From NCBI RefSeq assembly GCF_947172395.1, contig NC_069086.1:12928501-12992500 (forward strand): 64,000 nucleotides of DNA, given 5' to 3'. Positions 52,566 to 63,935 of the stretch are shown piece after piece; the stretch's first letter is position 1; each line of letters begins with the position of its first letter. The stretch comes from Bicyclus anynana (Eukaryota > Arthropoda > Insecta > Lepidoptera > Nymphalidae). Under the pieces are notes generated by a model. The model was not told where the DNA came from and did not search any database. It was given only the letters and a program-made list of their open reading frames with translations. A program made the translations under genes and the position numbers.

Positions 52566-52975
52566 ATCATCATCATATCAGCCGATGGGCGTCCACTGCA
52601 GGACAGTAGGCATTTTGTAGGGACTTTTAAACATCATGATCCTTAGCCGTCTTCATCCAGCGAATACGACTCGCTTGATGTCGTCAGTCTACCTGGTGGG
52701 TGGTCGACCAACACTGGGCTTTCTGGTGCGGGGTCGCCATTCCAGCACCTTGAGACCCCAACGTCCATCAGCTTTTCGAACTATGTGCCTCGCACATTGC
52801 CACTTCAGCTTCTCGACACGTTGAGCTATGTCGGTAAATTTGGTTCTTCTGTGGATCTCCTCATTTCTGATTCGATCACGCAGAGATACTCCTAGCATGA
52901 GCTATCCATCGCCCGCTGTGTAACTCTGAGCCTTCTTATGAGGGCCATAGTTAGCGACCAAGTCTCGGAACCATA
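52566..52975 (-). pseudogene. RTE-type LINE ORF2 C-terminal remnant and 3' end
   Basis: The minus frame 52898-52689 encodes GVSLRDRIRNEEIHRRTKFT then DIAQRVEKLKWQCARHIVRK and a VLEWRPRTRKPSVGRPPTR end. This is the best-preserved example here of the RTE-type C-terminal block. It is broken before the final TRWTDDIK segment and ends in the ATGATGATG tail at 52566. Confidence 0.8.
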
Positions 52976-53292
52976 TATATCTTTATATATCTTTTAATCG
53001 CTTGGCTTAGTTCAAAGCTTTAGAAATAATTTTGAATAAAATATAAGGAATATACCAGCGCTAAAACTAGACTAATAAGTAAATCAATAGGTGTTACTCT
53101 TGAACCAAATATTTCTAGTAGGTAGATAATATCTTGGTCGTTCTACTAATAAACGTTCTTTGAATAACTTAAACTGATGTCAGGTGATATTGGATAAGGT
53201 TTTATGGATCTAGGTGTATGCTAATACTTATGGTTTCTTTTACTTCTTTATTTAACAGTGAAAGATTAGTATTTGACTGCGATCTTGTTGTA
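52976..53292. other. No gene seen
   Basis: AT-rich flank of the minisatellite, no supported feature. Confidence 0.35.
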
Positions 53293-54098
53293 ATTGACGA
53301 TTCAGTAGATATTAACTGACGATTCAGTCGATATTAAATAACGATTCAGTCGATATTAACTGACGTTTCAGTCGATATTAACTGACGATTCAGTCGATAT
53401 TAAATGACGATTCAGTCGATATTAACTGACGATTCAGTCGATATTAACTGACGATTCAGTCGATATTAAATGACGATTCAGTCGATATTAAATAACGATT
53501 CAATCGATATTAACTGACGTTTCAGTCAATATTAACTGACGATTCAGTCGATATTAAATGACGATTCAGTCGATATTAACTGACGATTCAGTCGATATTA
53601 ACTGACGATTCAGTCGATATTAAATGAAGATTCAGACGATATTAAATGACGATTCAGTCGATATTAACTGACGATTCAGTCGATATTAACTGACGATTCA
53701 GTCGATATTAAATAACGTTTCAGTCGATATTAACTGACGATTCAGTCGATATTAACTGACGATTCAGTCGATATTAAATAACGTTTCAGTCGATATTAAC
53801 TGACGTTTCAGTCGATATTAACTGACGATTCAGTCGATATTAAATGACGATTCAGTCGATATTAACTGACGATTCAGTCGATATTAACTGACGATTCAGT
53901 CGATATTAAATGACGATTCAGTCGATATTAACTGATGATTCAGTCGATATTAACTGACGATTCGGCCGATATTAAATGACGATTCAGTCGATATTAACTG
54001 ACGATTCAGTCGATATTAACTGACGATTCAGTCGATATTAACTGACGATTCAGTCGATATTAACTAATGATTCAGTCGATATTAACTGACGATGCAGT
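53293..54098. repeat. 22-bp minisatellite with 66-bp higher-order period
   Basis: About 37 head-to-tail copies of GATTCAGTCGATATTAACTGAC. Variation is concentrated at AACTGAC versus AAATGAC or AAATAAC, and GATT versus GTTT. The AAAT form usually occurs every third unit (AAAT-AACT-AACT), giving a 66-bp period through most of the array. AACT-type units contain the imperfect palindrome CAGTCGATATTAACTG. Confidence 0.95.
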
Positions 54099-54215
54099 TT
54101 AAAAGAGAAACAGGCTTACATGGAAAAGGTACAAGTATCTAGAGTTTTTAAACGGCATAATAATGGAACGTAAAAACTCTTGGTGATGTCTTTCGCAGGG
54201 TGGTAACTACAGTCA

Positions 54216-54270
54216 TTGCTGATGCCTATGCTGGGGAACTACGCAGGTAAAACCGCGGGCCGTGAGCTAG
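54216..54270 (+). mobile_element. Helitron-like element, 3' end fragment
   Basis: GGGGAACTACGCAGGTAAAA, CCGCGGGCCGTGAGCTAG followed by T. Confidence 0.55.
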
Positions 54271-54390
54271 TTCTTAATAAATTGACCTGAGCCTCTCCAT
54301 TTCCGAGCCATCAAAGTCAGTACCTCTCTATCGAAAACCAAATACCAACTACGTCAAAGAGGTCATCAGAAATGGCCAACAGTTGGCAAG

Positions 54391-55076
54391 CAATGATATT
54401 TTATACTAGAGATGCACTAGCGCATTATAACTGAGGCGGACTAATGTGAAAAATTGTCTTAATTTCATTTAGTCGCTTATTAAACAATAATACCTACCTA
54501 AATATGGTCTGCAATGTCAACTTGTTGTTCAGTGTAAAAACTATATATTCATAAATATGTAATGGAATTAAAGACAAAGGAGATGGTCCAAAATTGTATG
54601 GAGCCCAGGATCAGTCATTGTACCCTAGCGGAAATAAAAGAAGAATTTTTTTAACTATTTTTGATATTTGTATAATCAAAAATAGTTAATTTACGAATTT
54701 ACTTTAATTCTTTCGAAATAATATTCACTATCTCCTAAGAAATGCAACAATATTAGGGGTAATAATGGCGGATAGATGACGTTTACAATGCAACAATCGG
54801 TTTGACGTTTGTTTGTTTGTCATAGTTGCTCTATGGGCGCCATCTTGATATAACTCAAAAACTTGGGTTTTAATTTTATATATTTCTTTTTATTTAGTTA
54901 GATTTATTCACTTTTATAAATTTTAATAAAATCCTTGTATTTTTATAATTTTAATGATACGGTACAAGAGTGGACCTGAAATGGACCATCTCCTTTGTGT
55001 ATGTGTAAATTCGGATCACTTTTTGCGGTGATTTTGTAGGGACGTATAACCTATCTATAGTATAAAATTATCATTG
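54391..55076 (-). mobile_element. TIR element X, copy 6, interrupted
   Basis: Starts CAATGATATTTTATACTAGA and ends TAGTATAAAATTATCATTG, so both TIRs are preserved. Reversed X text runs to GGAATTAAAGACAAA and resumes at GTAAATTCGGATCACTTTTT. A 425-bp element lies in between. Confidence 0.8.
54574..54998. mobile_element. TIR element inserted in X copy 6
   Basis: The ends ACAAAGGAGATGGTCCA (54574-54590) and TGGACCATCTCCTTTGT (54982-54998) are perfect inverted repeats of 17 bp. The interior has a hairpin AACTATTTTTGAT / ATCAAAAATAGTT near 54652-54688 and a CTCTATGGGCGCCATCTTGA segment. No coding capacity; superfamily unknown. Confidence 0.75.
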
Positions 55077-55079
55077 TTG

Positions 55080-56005
55080 GCAAGGCAATATTTCTTGGCA
55101 TATTTTGGTCACTGTATTCTAAATTCCCGTAAAATCGATGGTCGGCGCGCCTACCCCACGACATTGTCGCCACAATAGCTCGTAACACGCAGTGTTGCCA
55201 GGAATTCGTTTGCAGTGAATTTAACTATTCTGTTTCCACGGGAATGGTGCTTGCGGTCTGACGTCTCACCTGTTCAAATTATTTGAAACACGTTTCAACA
55301 CTGTTTCAACAATGTATTCGTGCTTACGAGTATTGATTTTATTGCCTTGGTCCTGAGTTTCAATTCAGTCATAACTTTTATGCATACTAGTCCGTCTGTA
55401 CATGGAATGGATTATTTAATTTCACTCGCAACAATTTAGTCATCATTATAGGCTGCGGAGTCAGGCGTACTGTTAGTCTCGGCCTCTCGGTGTTTATAAA
55501 AAAACACTTTAATAACGGAAACTAAGTTTTTATTTAAATATCAATAATTCTTCACTACGTCAATAAACTCCCTATTACTTAGGACCACTTCATGACTCGC
55601 GAGGACCTGCAAAGAGTCTTTAGGCGGCGATTATTCTCAGGGTTTTAGTTTTATTACTAGTCCAGACCGGCGGGCATAAACCAGGTCCGTAGCTGGACAG
55701 CAATTCGGCTAATTACCAGAATTGCTGGCTGTTGGAGGCAGAGCTATGATTTATATAGCAAATATATTGCTGACTGAACATTTACATCTGTGTCACAGCA
55801 CAGCTCTGCAGTATGAATATGGAAATTAGGGATGTAACAGTACTATCAGGTGAGATGTGAGCCTTAACGTGGTCCTCGACGCACTGCCAGTCTATCCAAC
55901 TCCGGGTTTATATGTTATACTAAATTTTTTTAGAAGAAAGAATCAGCATGATTTCATAAAAGGACGCTGTATTCGAAACCACATGATGATCCGAACCATC
56001 GTAAT
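55080..56005. other. No gene seen; GC-richer patch
   Basis: 55135-55215 is CpG-rich (GGTCGGCGCGCCTACCCCAC). It may be a regulatory segment or part of the untranslated first exon of the GT49-like gene, but no signal confirms this. Confidence 0.3.
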
Positions 56006-56392
56006 CATCATCATCATATCAGTCGATGGACGTCCACTGCAGGACTTTTGTAGAGACTTCCAAACATCACGATACTAAGCCACCTGCATCCAGCGAATCC
56101 CTGCGACTCGCTTGATATCATCAGTCCACCTGTTGGTGGGTCGACCAACACTGCGCTTACTAGTGCGGGGTTGCCATTCCAGCACTTTGGGTCCATCGGC
56201 TATGTGCCCCGCCCATGGCCACTACAGCTTCGCAACTCGTATAGCTATGTCGGTGACTTTAGTTCGTCTGCGGATCTCCTCATTTCTGATTCGATCACGC
56301 AGAAATACTAACATAGCTCGTTCCATCGCCCGCTGTGTGACTCTGAGCTTTCTTATGAGGCCCATAATTAGCGACCAAGACTGAACCAACTA
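56006..56392 (-). pseudogene. RTE-type LINE 3' end
   Basis: Minus-strand C-terminal coding region and tail (GATTACGATGG and ATGATGATGATTAC at the left). Phrases CACCTGCATCCAGCGAATCC and GTTGGTGGGTCGACCAACAC are shared with other copies. Several small deletions. Confidence 0.75.
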
Positions 56393-56789
56393 CCATTAAA
56401 TTACATTGTACTACGTAGTACATAGTGATTCAAAGCCAACAACTTGTAATATGATTAGGTATAGGTTTGGGCACGTAGAGAGTGTGAATGAAAGGAGACT
56501 ATAACAAAGGGGAGAAATATAGGGTGAATGTAAATTTTGGGGGAAGTCGATGTATGTAAATACCAGAGTGAGAGTACCAAAGGTATTTAATACTTTGAAG
56601 TAGTTCTGCAGGTTATTAGAGGTGGTCAGCCTAGTTACTCAATACTTGCAATAACAAGTTTGTGTATAATTTGTGTACTTAGTATATTACTAATTAATCA
56701 AAATGTAATAAATCAATCTCCATAATTGTAACGGAACTTTGAAAAACTAGTTAATGCCATGCAAAATGTGGCCATGACTTTAAAAATAT
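56393..56789. other. No gene seen
   Basis: AGAGTGTGAATGAAAGGAGA and GGGGAGAAATATAGGGTGAA resemble LINE-like coding text, but no clear frame is seen. Confidence 0.3.
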
Positions 56790-57075
56790 TCTTTGAATCT
56801 TTGATCGATGATTGTCGACTTCGAACTTCGTCAATGTAAATTTTTACTATCCTGTAAGAGCTCTTTAGTTTATCGGGTTAAAAAGCCTATCTGCTTCAGC
56901 TTAATCGGTTCAGTAGAAAAAATGCGTTTTTCTCAATTTTTGTTCGTTAATAATGGATTAGCACATAGTTAATATAGGTAAATAGGTAATATATATCTCC
57001 ATTGACGAAGTAACAAACATACACACACCAATTAGACTCCCTTACACACAAATTTTCGTCTTTAAAATGAGTTAA
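56790..57075 (-). mobile_element. Helitron-like element, decayed
   Basis: GATTGTCGACTTCGAACTTCG resembles the reversed 3' end, then TTAATCGGTTCAGTAGAAAA, AGTAACAAACATACACACAC and TTTTCGTCTTTAAAAT parallel family phrases. Confidence 0.45.
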
Positions 57076-57084
57076 GATTTGATT

Positions 57085-57250
57085 CCTTTTTGTTACGTTG
57101 TTTTGTTATTAATAACTCAAAAACTAACTAAGTAATTTTAAAAATTGTCCATCGTTAAAAAGCTACATCTTCACCGAGTAATATAGACAATATTTTACAC
57201 CCGTATTCCCACGGGAACGGGAACTAAACGGGTGTAACCGCATCTACTAG
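57085..57250 (+). mobile_element. Helitron-like element, 3' part
   Basis: ACCGAGTAATATAGACAATA, CGTATTCCCACGGGAACGGG, then GGGTGTAACCGCATCTACTAG with CTAG at 57247-57250. Confidence 0.6.
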
Positions 57251-57678
57251 CTTTATTATCTATCTAGTTAGTTTGTTATCATCAATGTTTCGTTTTATTA
57301 AAAACATTATTTATTCTGATGTAAAAATTATAAGTTTCAATATTTTAGTAAGACTGTATGTATAGTACAGTTTACTCATCTCATTATGACAGTAAAGCCT
57401 GCACACACTACTTAAGTGGCCGCGCACGCAGGCAGTATTCAAGGCACAACGACGACCTTCAGTAGCGAAAGTGTTTTACTTAGATCACATTACGGTCATT
57501 ATGCTACCGTTACACTGTTCCCAAGATGCATTTTAAGCAACGACGTTGCCAAACCCATTGTCCATTGTGCTTAGCTTTCTTGGATGTAATATCAAATTAC
57601 GAGCAAGTGATGGGGAACGATTATGTTGAATGAGGTGGTATTAAGATTTTGTCACTTCATTAGGTAGCTATGTGAGAT
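57251..57678. other. No gene seen
   Basis: Unique-looking, with AAGTGGCCGCGCACGCAGGC near 57415. No supported gene. Confidence 0.3.
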
Positions 57679-57778
57679 GCGGCTGGCCTATTCACTATTT
57701 TAGTCTTTGTTAACAACCTATTAAAATAAAAATGAAATCAATTTACAAAATATCATATCCACCAGTGAGCATCAGTGA
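57679..57778 (+). mobile_element. TIR element W, copy 3, truncated
   Basis: GCGGCTGGCCTATTCACTAT and AACAACCTATTAAAATAAAA match W. The right half is missing, and SINE-A starts within about 5 bp. Confidence 0.55.
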
Positions 57779-57782
57779 TACG

Positions 57783-58065
57783 TGATACGTGATAGCCCAG
57801 TGGATATGACCTCTGCCTCTGTTCGAATCCGGTACGGGGCGTGCACCTCTAACTGTTCAGTTGTGTGCATTTTAAGAAAATTAAATATGACGTGTTTCAA
57901 ACGGTGAAGGAAAACATCGTGAGGAAACCTGCATACCAGAGCATTTACTTAGTTCTCTCCGTGTCTGCCAATCCGCATTGGGCCAGCGTGGCGGACTATT
58001 TTCCTAACCCCTCTCATTCTGAGAGGAGACTCGAGCTCAGCAGTGAGCCGAATATGGGTTGATAA
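57783..58065 (+). mobile_element. SINE-A, near full length
   Basis: ACGTGATAGCCCAGTGGATA A-box head, a shortened linker, B box TGTTCGAATCCGGTACGGGG, and the full body to ATATGGGTTGATAACGACTA. Nearly consensus. Confidence 0.85.
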
Positions 58066-58324
58066 CGACTATACGTCAAAGAAAGCTTACTGAGAAAATT
58101 TTCCTTTTGTTTGCAACTTTTAACTCGATTTAGGTACGCATTTAGGTACTATATCACAGGCCGTCAGCTTAAATATTTAATTAAACTTGAACAGTGTAGA
58201 GATATTTAATTTTGCACTTACTTACACTTTACATATTTACTAAACCAAGGCGGAATATATATTTTTGTAAAAGCTATGTGACAAACATACAACCTTTATC
58301 AGAAAATGTCGCATTTATCTCTAA

Positions 58325-58514
58325 TCTATACTAATATTACAAAGAGATAAGTTTTTTTAGGTATTGTAGGTAATCTTTGGATCTACTGAACCGATTTTGA
58401 AAATTATTTTACCACTAGAAAGCCACGTTATATGTAAGTGTCACAGGCTATATATTACCACCGTATTCCCACGGAAACGCCAACTATGCCGGTGAAACCG
58501 CGTGGCATTTCTAG
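58325..58514 (+). mobile_element. Helitron-like element, full length
   Basis: Begins TCTATACTAATATTACAAAG after A (58324), and ends GGTGAAACCGCGTGGC, ATTTCTAG before T (58515). Total 190 bp. It is the clearest plus-strand example of both termini with the A/T insertion context. Confidence 0.85.
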
Positions 58515-58744
58515 TCACTAATATTAGAAGGTTGTAAACTATATAACGGCGAATTCGCAAGGCGACTATAAAAACCAACCTAATTGACGTAACACAATAC
58601 GTTTACCTCCAGTATGTCAAGGTTGACATACAAAACGTACGAAGGGTGCGGTGAAGTACTGGAGTATGAGAGGGTAGCCGAGACCTTGCTGTCCCTACCG
58701 AGTGACGTTCGAAATTACAAATTATTGCAATCTTCTATATATAT

Positions 58745-59011
58745 ATATGTATATAAATGAATTGCTGTTCGTTAGTCTCGCTAAAACTCGAGAACGGCTG
58801 AACAGATTTATCTTATCTTGGTCTTGAAATGTTCGTGGAGGTATAGAGAAGGTGTAAAAGGTGAGAAAAATCAGAATAATTGCCGGAAAAACCATAGAAA
58901 CAACCGTTTTCTATTTCCCATACAAACGTTTAAGAGTCAAGGGGTAGGGGTAGAGTAGAGATAGGGAAGAAGTGCACATAAGTCAAAGCGAAGCTTGACC
59001 GGGTCCACTAG
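58745..59011 (+). mobile_element. Helitron-like group 3
   Basis: ATATATATGTATATAAATGA then TGCTGTTCGTTAGTCTCGCT, GCCGGAAAAACCATAGAAAC and AAGCGAAGCTTGACCGGGTC, CACTAG before T. The CTAG-T end suggests a Helitron-type terminus, but the hairpin is weaker than in the main group. Confidence 0.55.
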
Positions 59012-59034
59012 TTTAATATAATATTTATGCATAC

Positions 59035-59240
59035 TTGTACGTATTCTACAAGAACAATTTTTTTCCGTGGAGACCCTTGGGCCATGGAGTCGCAGTGCCA
59101 AAAAATTTCACCGCCTCGACTGGTGATAGAAGGGCTGGCTCATTTTTTGCACAAAGGATCAGCCTGGCTGTCCAGCGCGGAAATGCAGCCAATATTCTTG
59201 CCACCATTCCACGTGGGCATGATTTGTATAGTTATTAGGA
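59035..59240 (+). pseudogene. LINE protein remnant
   Basis: One plus frame reads GDRRAGSFFAQRISLAVQRG then NAANILATIPRGHD. The A-Q-R-x-S-x-A-x-Q-R-G-N-A pattern is known to me from the C-terminal region of lepidopteran non-LTR retrotransposon proteins. Frames are broken on both sides. Confidence 0.55.
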
Positions 59241-59294
59241 TAAGGTAGCTTAAGTTCCTATTGTATTCTTTCTCAGTAAAAAAATAGAACAAAT

Positions 59295-59490
59295 TAAATA
59301 AAATATCAAACGGTGAAGGAAAACATTGTGGGGAAACCGGCATCAACCAATCTGAGAATTTCCTTAACTTTTTTCTCCACGTGTGTAAAGTCTGCAAATC
59401 CGCATTAGGCCAGCGTGGTTGTCAGGCTAATCTATCTCATTCTGAGTGGAGACTCGTGCTCAACAGCGAGCCGAATATGGGTTGTAATGA
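59295..59490 (+). mobile_element. SINE-A, 3' half
   Basis: AACGGTGAAGGAAAACATTG, GGCCAGCGTGG and GAGCCGAATATGGGTTGTAA. The head is absent. Confidence 0.7.
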
Positions 59491-60107
59491 TGAAGCCAGC
59501 CCCATTTGGAACCCTTATTCTAAGTTACAATAATTGCAGAATAATATTATCACATGGCAATATAAACAAACCGTTATTTTAGGCCTATTCGATTATCGCG
59601 AATCGAGTTTAACAAATTGCTAAAATGTTCTCACGTTTTTGCAAAACTATCTGTTAAATGGCGATTTTTATTTAAATTGAGCAAAATCAAGTATAGATTA
59701 ACAAATAATAGTATTAATTAATCGTCACTCTATAATTTTTGTGCGTGTCAAGGTGTTGATGATATTAAAATATATTAAATACCCACTTTTTGAAACCACA
59801 TTTTAAGCTATGACCTCTTACAAAATAGAACTTAATCGATGCATTATTCACTTGATCTACATTTTATTCTGATGTTTACAAAGATTTATGGAAATAGATC
59901 TTTGGGTCGAGTCAAATTAATTTTTAAAACTAATTTTATTGGAAAATATGCTCGTCATTGATTTTAATAAAGGTCGAAACTATATTAAAATTTATAATGT
60001 AATATTGTAATCATTATTAAAATCAGTGAGTTGAAGGAATTTTGAATAAAATTTCATACATCTACAAATTTATACTACAGTGTTTATTTAAATTTATCTT
60101 TATAGAT
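59491..60107. other. No gene seen
   Basis: AT-rich, no supported feature. Confidence 0.35.
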
Positions 60108-60300
60108 ATATTAGTAGACGCCGCGCGGTTGCACCCGCGTGGTTCCCGTTCCCGTAAGAATACGGAGATAAAATATAGCTTATAACCTTCCTCGATAAAT
60201 GGGCTATCTAACACTAAAAGAAATTTTTAAATCGGACCAACAATTCCTGGGATTAGCGCGTTCAAACAAACCAACTCTTCAGCTTTATATATTAAGTAAG
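60108..60300 (-). mobile_element. Helitron-like element
   Basis: GCCGCGCGGTTGCACCCGCG reversed hairpin, full body, TTTATATATTAAGTAAGA at the reversed 5' end. A (TAAGA)n-like run follows at 60296-60320. Confidence 0.7.
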
Positions 60301-60320
60301 AAGTAAGATAAGATAAGATA

Positions 60321-61184
60321 CCGTTTTATTGTTCTTTCGAATCGTTAAAAAGGGTTAATTTTTGATATTAAAAGTGATGAGTTAATCAAATTGCAAAATC
60401 AATCAAACTTTACTTTTAAAAAAATATTACTTTCCAAAGCAATTTATAAGACGACAGAGTTCCAATACTCTCGAAATATCATCAAAAAGTTTACATTCAG
60501 GGGAACTTTTTTAATTTGAGTTGGATCGGAGTTGGGATACTGAGCGATCTTCAATATGAAAATAATGCCACAATTTATCAGTGAAAATATTTACGAATCA
60601 ACGCAATCAATCAGTATATTCTACCTATCAAAGATACAAGATACAAGTACAAGATCCGGCATAAGAAATATATACCCTCATCTGTTATTTAATTGGGTTA
60701 TGAAATAAATGATAGAAAATATTCACATTGATACATTGCATATAAATTCCCTAGTTAAATTGCGGCCGAACAGTACTAAACGATTATTTTTTTTATTTAT
60801 TTTATCTCGTCATTGGTTAATTAAAAAAATCGTACACAAATTAATAGAATATACCCAAAAGTGTTGTAAAAGTAACGATTGCCTTAGTAATTTAGACGTC
60901 TAATATGTCAAATTGAAGCTTATTTTATGCTTAACTTCCCACTAGGGAAGTCTGCCTTTAGATGTACTTAGAAAAACGTTGACGTAACTTTCCTAGCACA
61001 CACAAATGCCTTTGTGTGAGTACCACCTATAAAGTTATAGTGAGTAATTCTTTGAATAATTTAACAACGCGTTTCTGCAATGCTGACGCCTCCAGTTTCA
61101 GCCAAATGCCTGTTTGAACAGCTTACAATCACAAGTCAAACACTATTCCAAAAATAGAAGAGTTTTAGAATATCACTGCCAGAA
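60321..61184. other. No gene seen
   Basis: AT-rich. The 64-residue plus frame at 60709-60903 has no signature. A short TTGATGTAC-type inverted text around 60910-61010 (CACACAAATGCCTTTGTGTG) forms a small hairpin. Confidence 0.35.
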
Positions 61185-61327
61185 AACCGCAGTTTCACCA
61201 GCGTACTTCCGGTACCCGTGTGATACGGGCCTAAAATATAGCCTGATAATATAATTTTTCATTGGTGAAAAAATTCAATTCAAATAAACAATCAAACCAA
61301 ACCTCTTTACAATATTAGTTTAGATCT
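61185..61327 (-). mobile_element. Helitron-like element, partial
   Basis: ACCGCAGTTTCACCAGCGTA reversed hairpin remnant, TAAAATATAGCCTGATAATA and CCTCTTTACAATATTAGTTTAG at the reversed 5' end. Confidence 0.6.
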
Positions 61328-63004
61328 GCGGGTATTTCATTTCATACATTTGATTGATGAGCAAATAAACCAGACATGCCTACGGTACTCCGTCCATCGC
61401 CATCAGGCGGCTGAGGATCAATATTTTATACCAAAGTTGGATGGCCATGCTTAACGAGCTTCACGCGTCTCTCTATATGGGACAGTTATTAGTTATACTC
61501 GTTTTATGGCGAGATAGGCGTCAATAAATCCATGACATTCAGTTAGTTACTGCTTATCAATCAACATTCTCGTATGGAAACTTCAACTAACGGCGGCAAT
61601 TCATTTATTTCTATGGCTTAACATCTTCGGAAATTTACGATCTTATATGGTTATTCGGTATTGGTGGGAGAGCCTATGGCACTAAATGTTGATTTACTCG
61701 AGCATCGTGAAGCTATTATATATAGATTTGATAAATTAAATTGTAGTAAGAATAAACGGATAAATGTATACTAATATCGCTTTCGATTAGCGATAGGGAA
61801 GTAAGCTATAGAACATAAAAAATGGATGAAAAATAGTTTTCCCTCAAAATTAAAATAACTGTGTTTATTGTTGAACAGAAATACAACGGTTTCATTTTAC
61901 AATCCAGTCCCTTAGGTTACGCTCGAATCGACAGATTTTCGAAATGCACACTTTTTAGCATTTAACAAACCCATTTCACCTTAATCTGTCGTGCTGGATG
62001 AATATTTCTTAAGTTGTTAGGGTTGTCTTAAGCATACCCACCAATATTAAGGACTCAAACTGTGTATGGAGGTACTCAACAACATGCAAAGTATATTGCC
62101 TTATATACCTGCCAAGCTTAAGTAAATCCAAAAATGTCCTCTTCGGCTCCTCTACTATATTAGTATTTTAGAGAATAACTTTACCTCACTTATGATTAAC
62201 ACGTACTGCAGTTCTTCAATGTATGATCATCATTTTTTAATCAATCGTAAGTCAATGACACGAACAAGGATATTCTAGATGGGTACACTACACATAATAT
62301 CGTACTGAAATTATTTCAAGGCACAAAAACAAAATTGGACGTGCACAAAATTGCCTTGTGGGTTAGTTTTATTGTTGCCTTAATATCTTTATGAAATGTA
62401 CTCTATTATGTGAGCACGAATTCCATGTCGCAAAAACATGCCTTACTGTTATGAACCTATCTCATAATAATAAGTGAATAGACCAAAATTGACAAAGAAC
62501 TTTAAGCAAGTACATCTTTTTAGTAAGGTTAGCTTTATCTTCTTATTAGAAGTTTTTATTAGTTTGTTTTTTGCTACAACTAATTAGTCACTTTATTCAA
62601 AGACAACATATACATTTGTGTAGATATTAACTGATTTTGTTTGTATAAATAATATGTCATTGCTGGAACAACCAATCGAATTTGGCTTTATTTAAATAAT
62701 TAATCTATTTTCCTAGCTAAACAAACTAAAAACGCACGCATGCGATATTATGTGCATCGTTATATTATATGTCATAAGCAATTATGAGTAATTATGTGTA
62801 ATTATATTCAATTATGTGTAATTATATCCTTAATAGAAGGTTATTATAACCGCTAAAAAATGCTTTCCATTACGCTCATTGGTCAAATCAAATAACGCGT
62901 GCTTATTTTCATATCTCAGCTCTTGCGTTCCTTTTTACGAAGTAACTGCTACAAAGATGAAATCCTCAGACCAATTATAGAAGGACCTGTATCGCACTCG
63001 TAGT
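61328..63004. other. No gene seen
   Basis: Mostly AT-rich and unique-looking. Near 62785-62830 the word AATTATGTGTAATTATATYC is locally repeated. No gene, RNA gene or transposon end is supported. Confidence 0.35.
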
Positions 63005-63262
63005 CACGAACAAAATTGTCTGTCATTTTCTGAGGAAAACGAGCTTAGATTTGGTATATATCTTATACTAAATTAGAAGTTTTTGCCCCTTTTTTAACAC
63101 CATTCTATTACACAGAAAGGTATTTTTACGGAGCTCTTTAACCGACGAACACGATTACAACTATTTAACATCGATTATATAGAGACAGTTTTTATAATCG
63201 CATTAGATCGTTGATCATATACTTTGACAGAAAAGTAACGTCTAGCGAGGCAGGTCCTATAC
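63005..63262 (-). repeat. Dispersed repeat, inverted pair with 46247-46500
   Basis: See partner. About 250 bp in opposite orientation; moderate divergence. Confidence 0.65.
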
Positions 63263-63344
63263 AATAATTGGTTTGAGATAAAATCGAAAGGAAATACGTT
63301 ACACATCAAAAACATATTACTTCGTCTTCTTCTTTGTCGCTGCG

Positions 63345-63520
63345 CTCTTGACATGGTCGTGGTCTTTAGGACGTGTTGGAGGCAGAGATACGCCTCACGA
63401 GCATTCGCCACTTCTCCCTGTGTGTAGTGAGTCGTGTATATGCAAGGGACCGCCTACAGCAGATTTAATCTGGTCGGTCCATCGCATGGGTGACCTTCCG
63501 CGTGGCCTAGTACTACTACT
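63345..63520 (-). pseudogene. RTE-type LINE C-terminal remnant, frameshifted
   Basis: The minus strand encodes PRGRSPMRWTDQIKSAVGGP and, in a second frame, REKWRMLVRRISASNTS. It is the same block as 5371-5660, with a frameshift between the two parts. The overlapping plus frame (63348-63551) is a shadow. Confidence 0.7.
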
Positions 63521-63589
63521 TATATTATTTATTAGATGTAAGAAGTTATAATGTTAGCACTTTTGCGGTGAGTGCTACGTTTGGTATAG

Positions 63590-63695
63590 TTCGGCGACTA
63601 GACGGGCGGCCGCGCCATTAACAGGAAGTTTTGTACGTGCTGCGCATACGCAGTCGAGCCGCGCGTCTGTTTCCATTGACGCACGATTGTTTTAT
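63590..63695. promoter_or_regulatory. CpG-rich patch with NRF-1-like palindrome
   Basis: GGCGACTAGACGGGCGGCCG and GTCGAGCCGCGCGTCTG make this the most CpG-dense patch in the window. It holds CTGCGCATACGCAG, one base from the NRF-1 / Erect-wing consensus TGCGCATGCGCA. It may be a promoter or first exon. No transcript evidence is available. Confidence 0.35.
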
Positions 63696-63869
63696 AGAAA
63701 ATCTTGTTATAGATGTACACATCCATGGATGGAGAGGGGGTATATAGTTTAAGCCCATTAAGCATTATCACCCATCCGCCATCACGAGGATTGGCGGGTT
63801 TTCAACGAAGGCAGGCCTCTTTTAATACAAAACGGTCTCGGAAGACCATTTTGTTTGAAAGTCCATCAT

Positions 63870-63935
63870 CCAGTCATGCACGAGGTCTATGTCTAGCAGT
63901 GGACGTCCATCGGCTGTTAATGATGATAATGATAA
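63870..63935 (+). mobile_element. RTE-type LINE 3' tail
   Basis: CTAGCAGTGGACGTCCATCG then GCTGTTAATGATGATAATGA is the RTE 3' end and simple tail. It continues upstream into broken coding text. Confidence 0.65.

Noticed and set aside
53293..54098. CRISPR array
   Set aside because: Units are contiguous 22-bp tandem repeats with no spacers, in a eukaryotic repeat setting.
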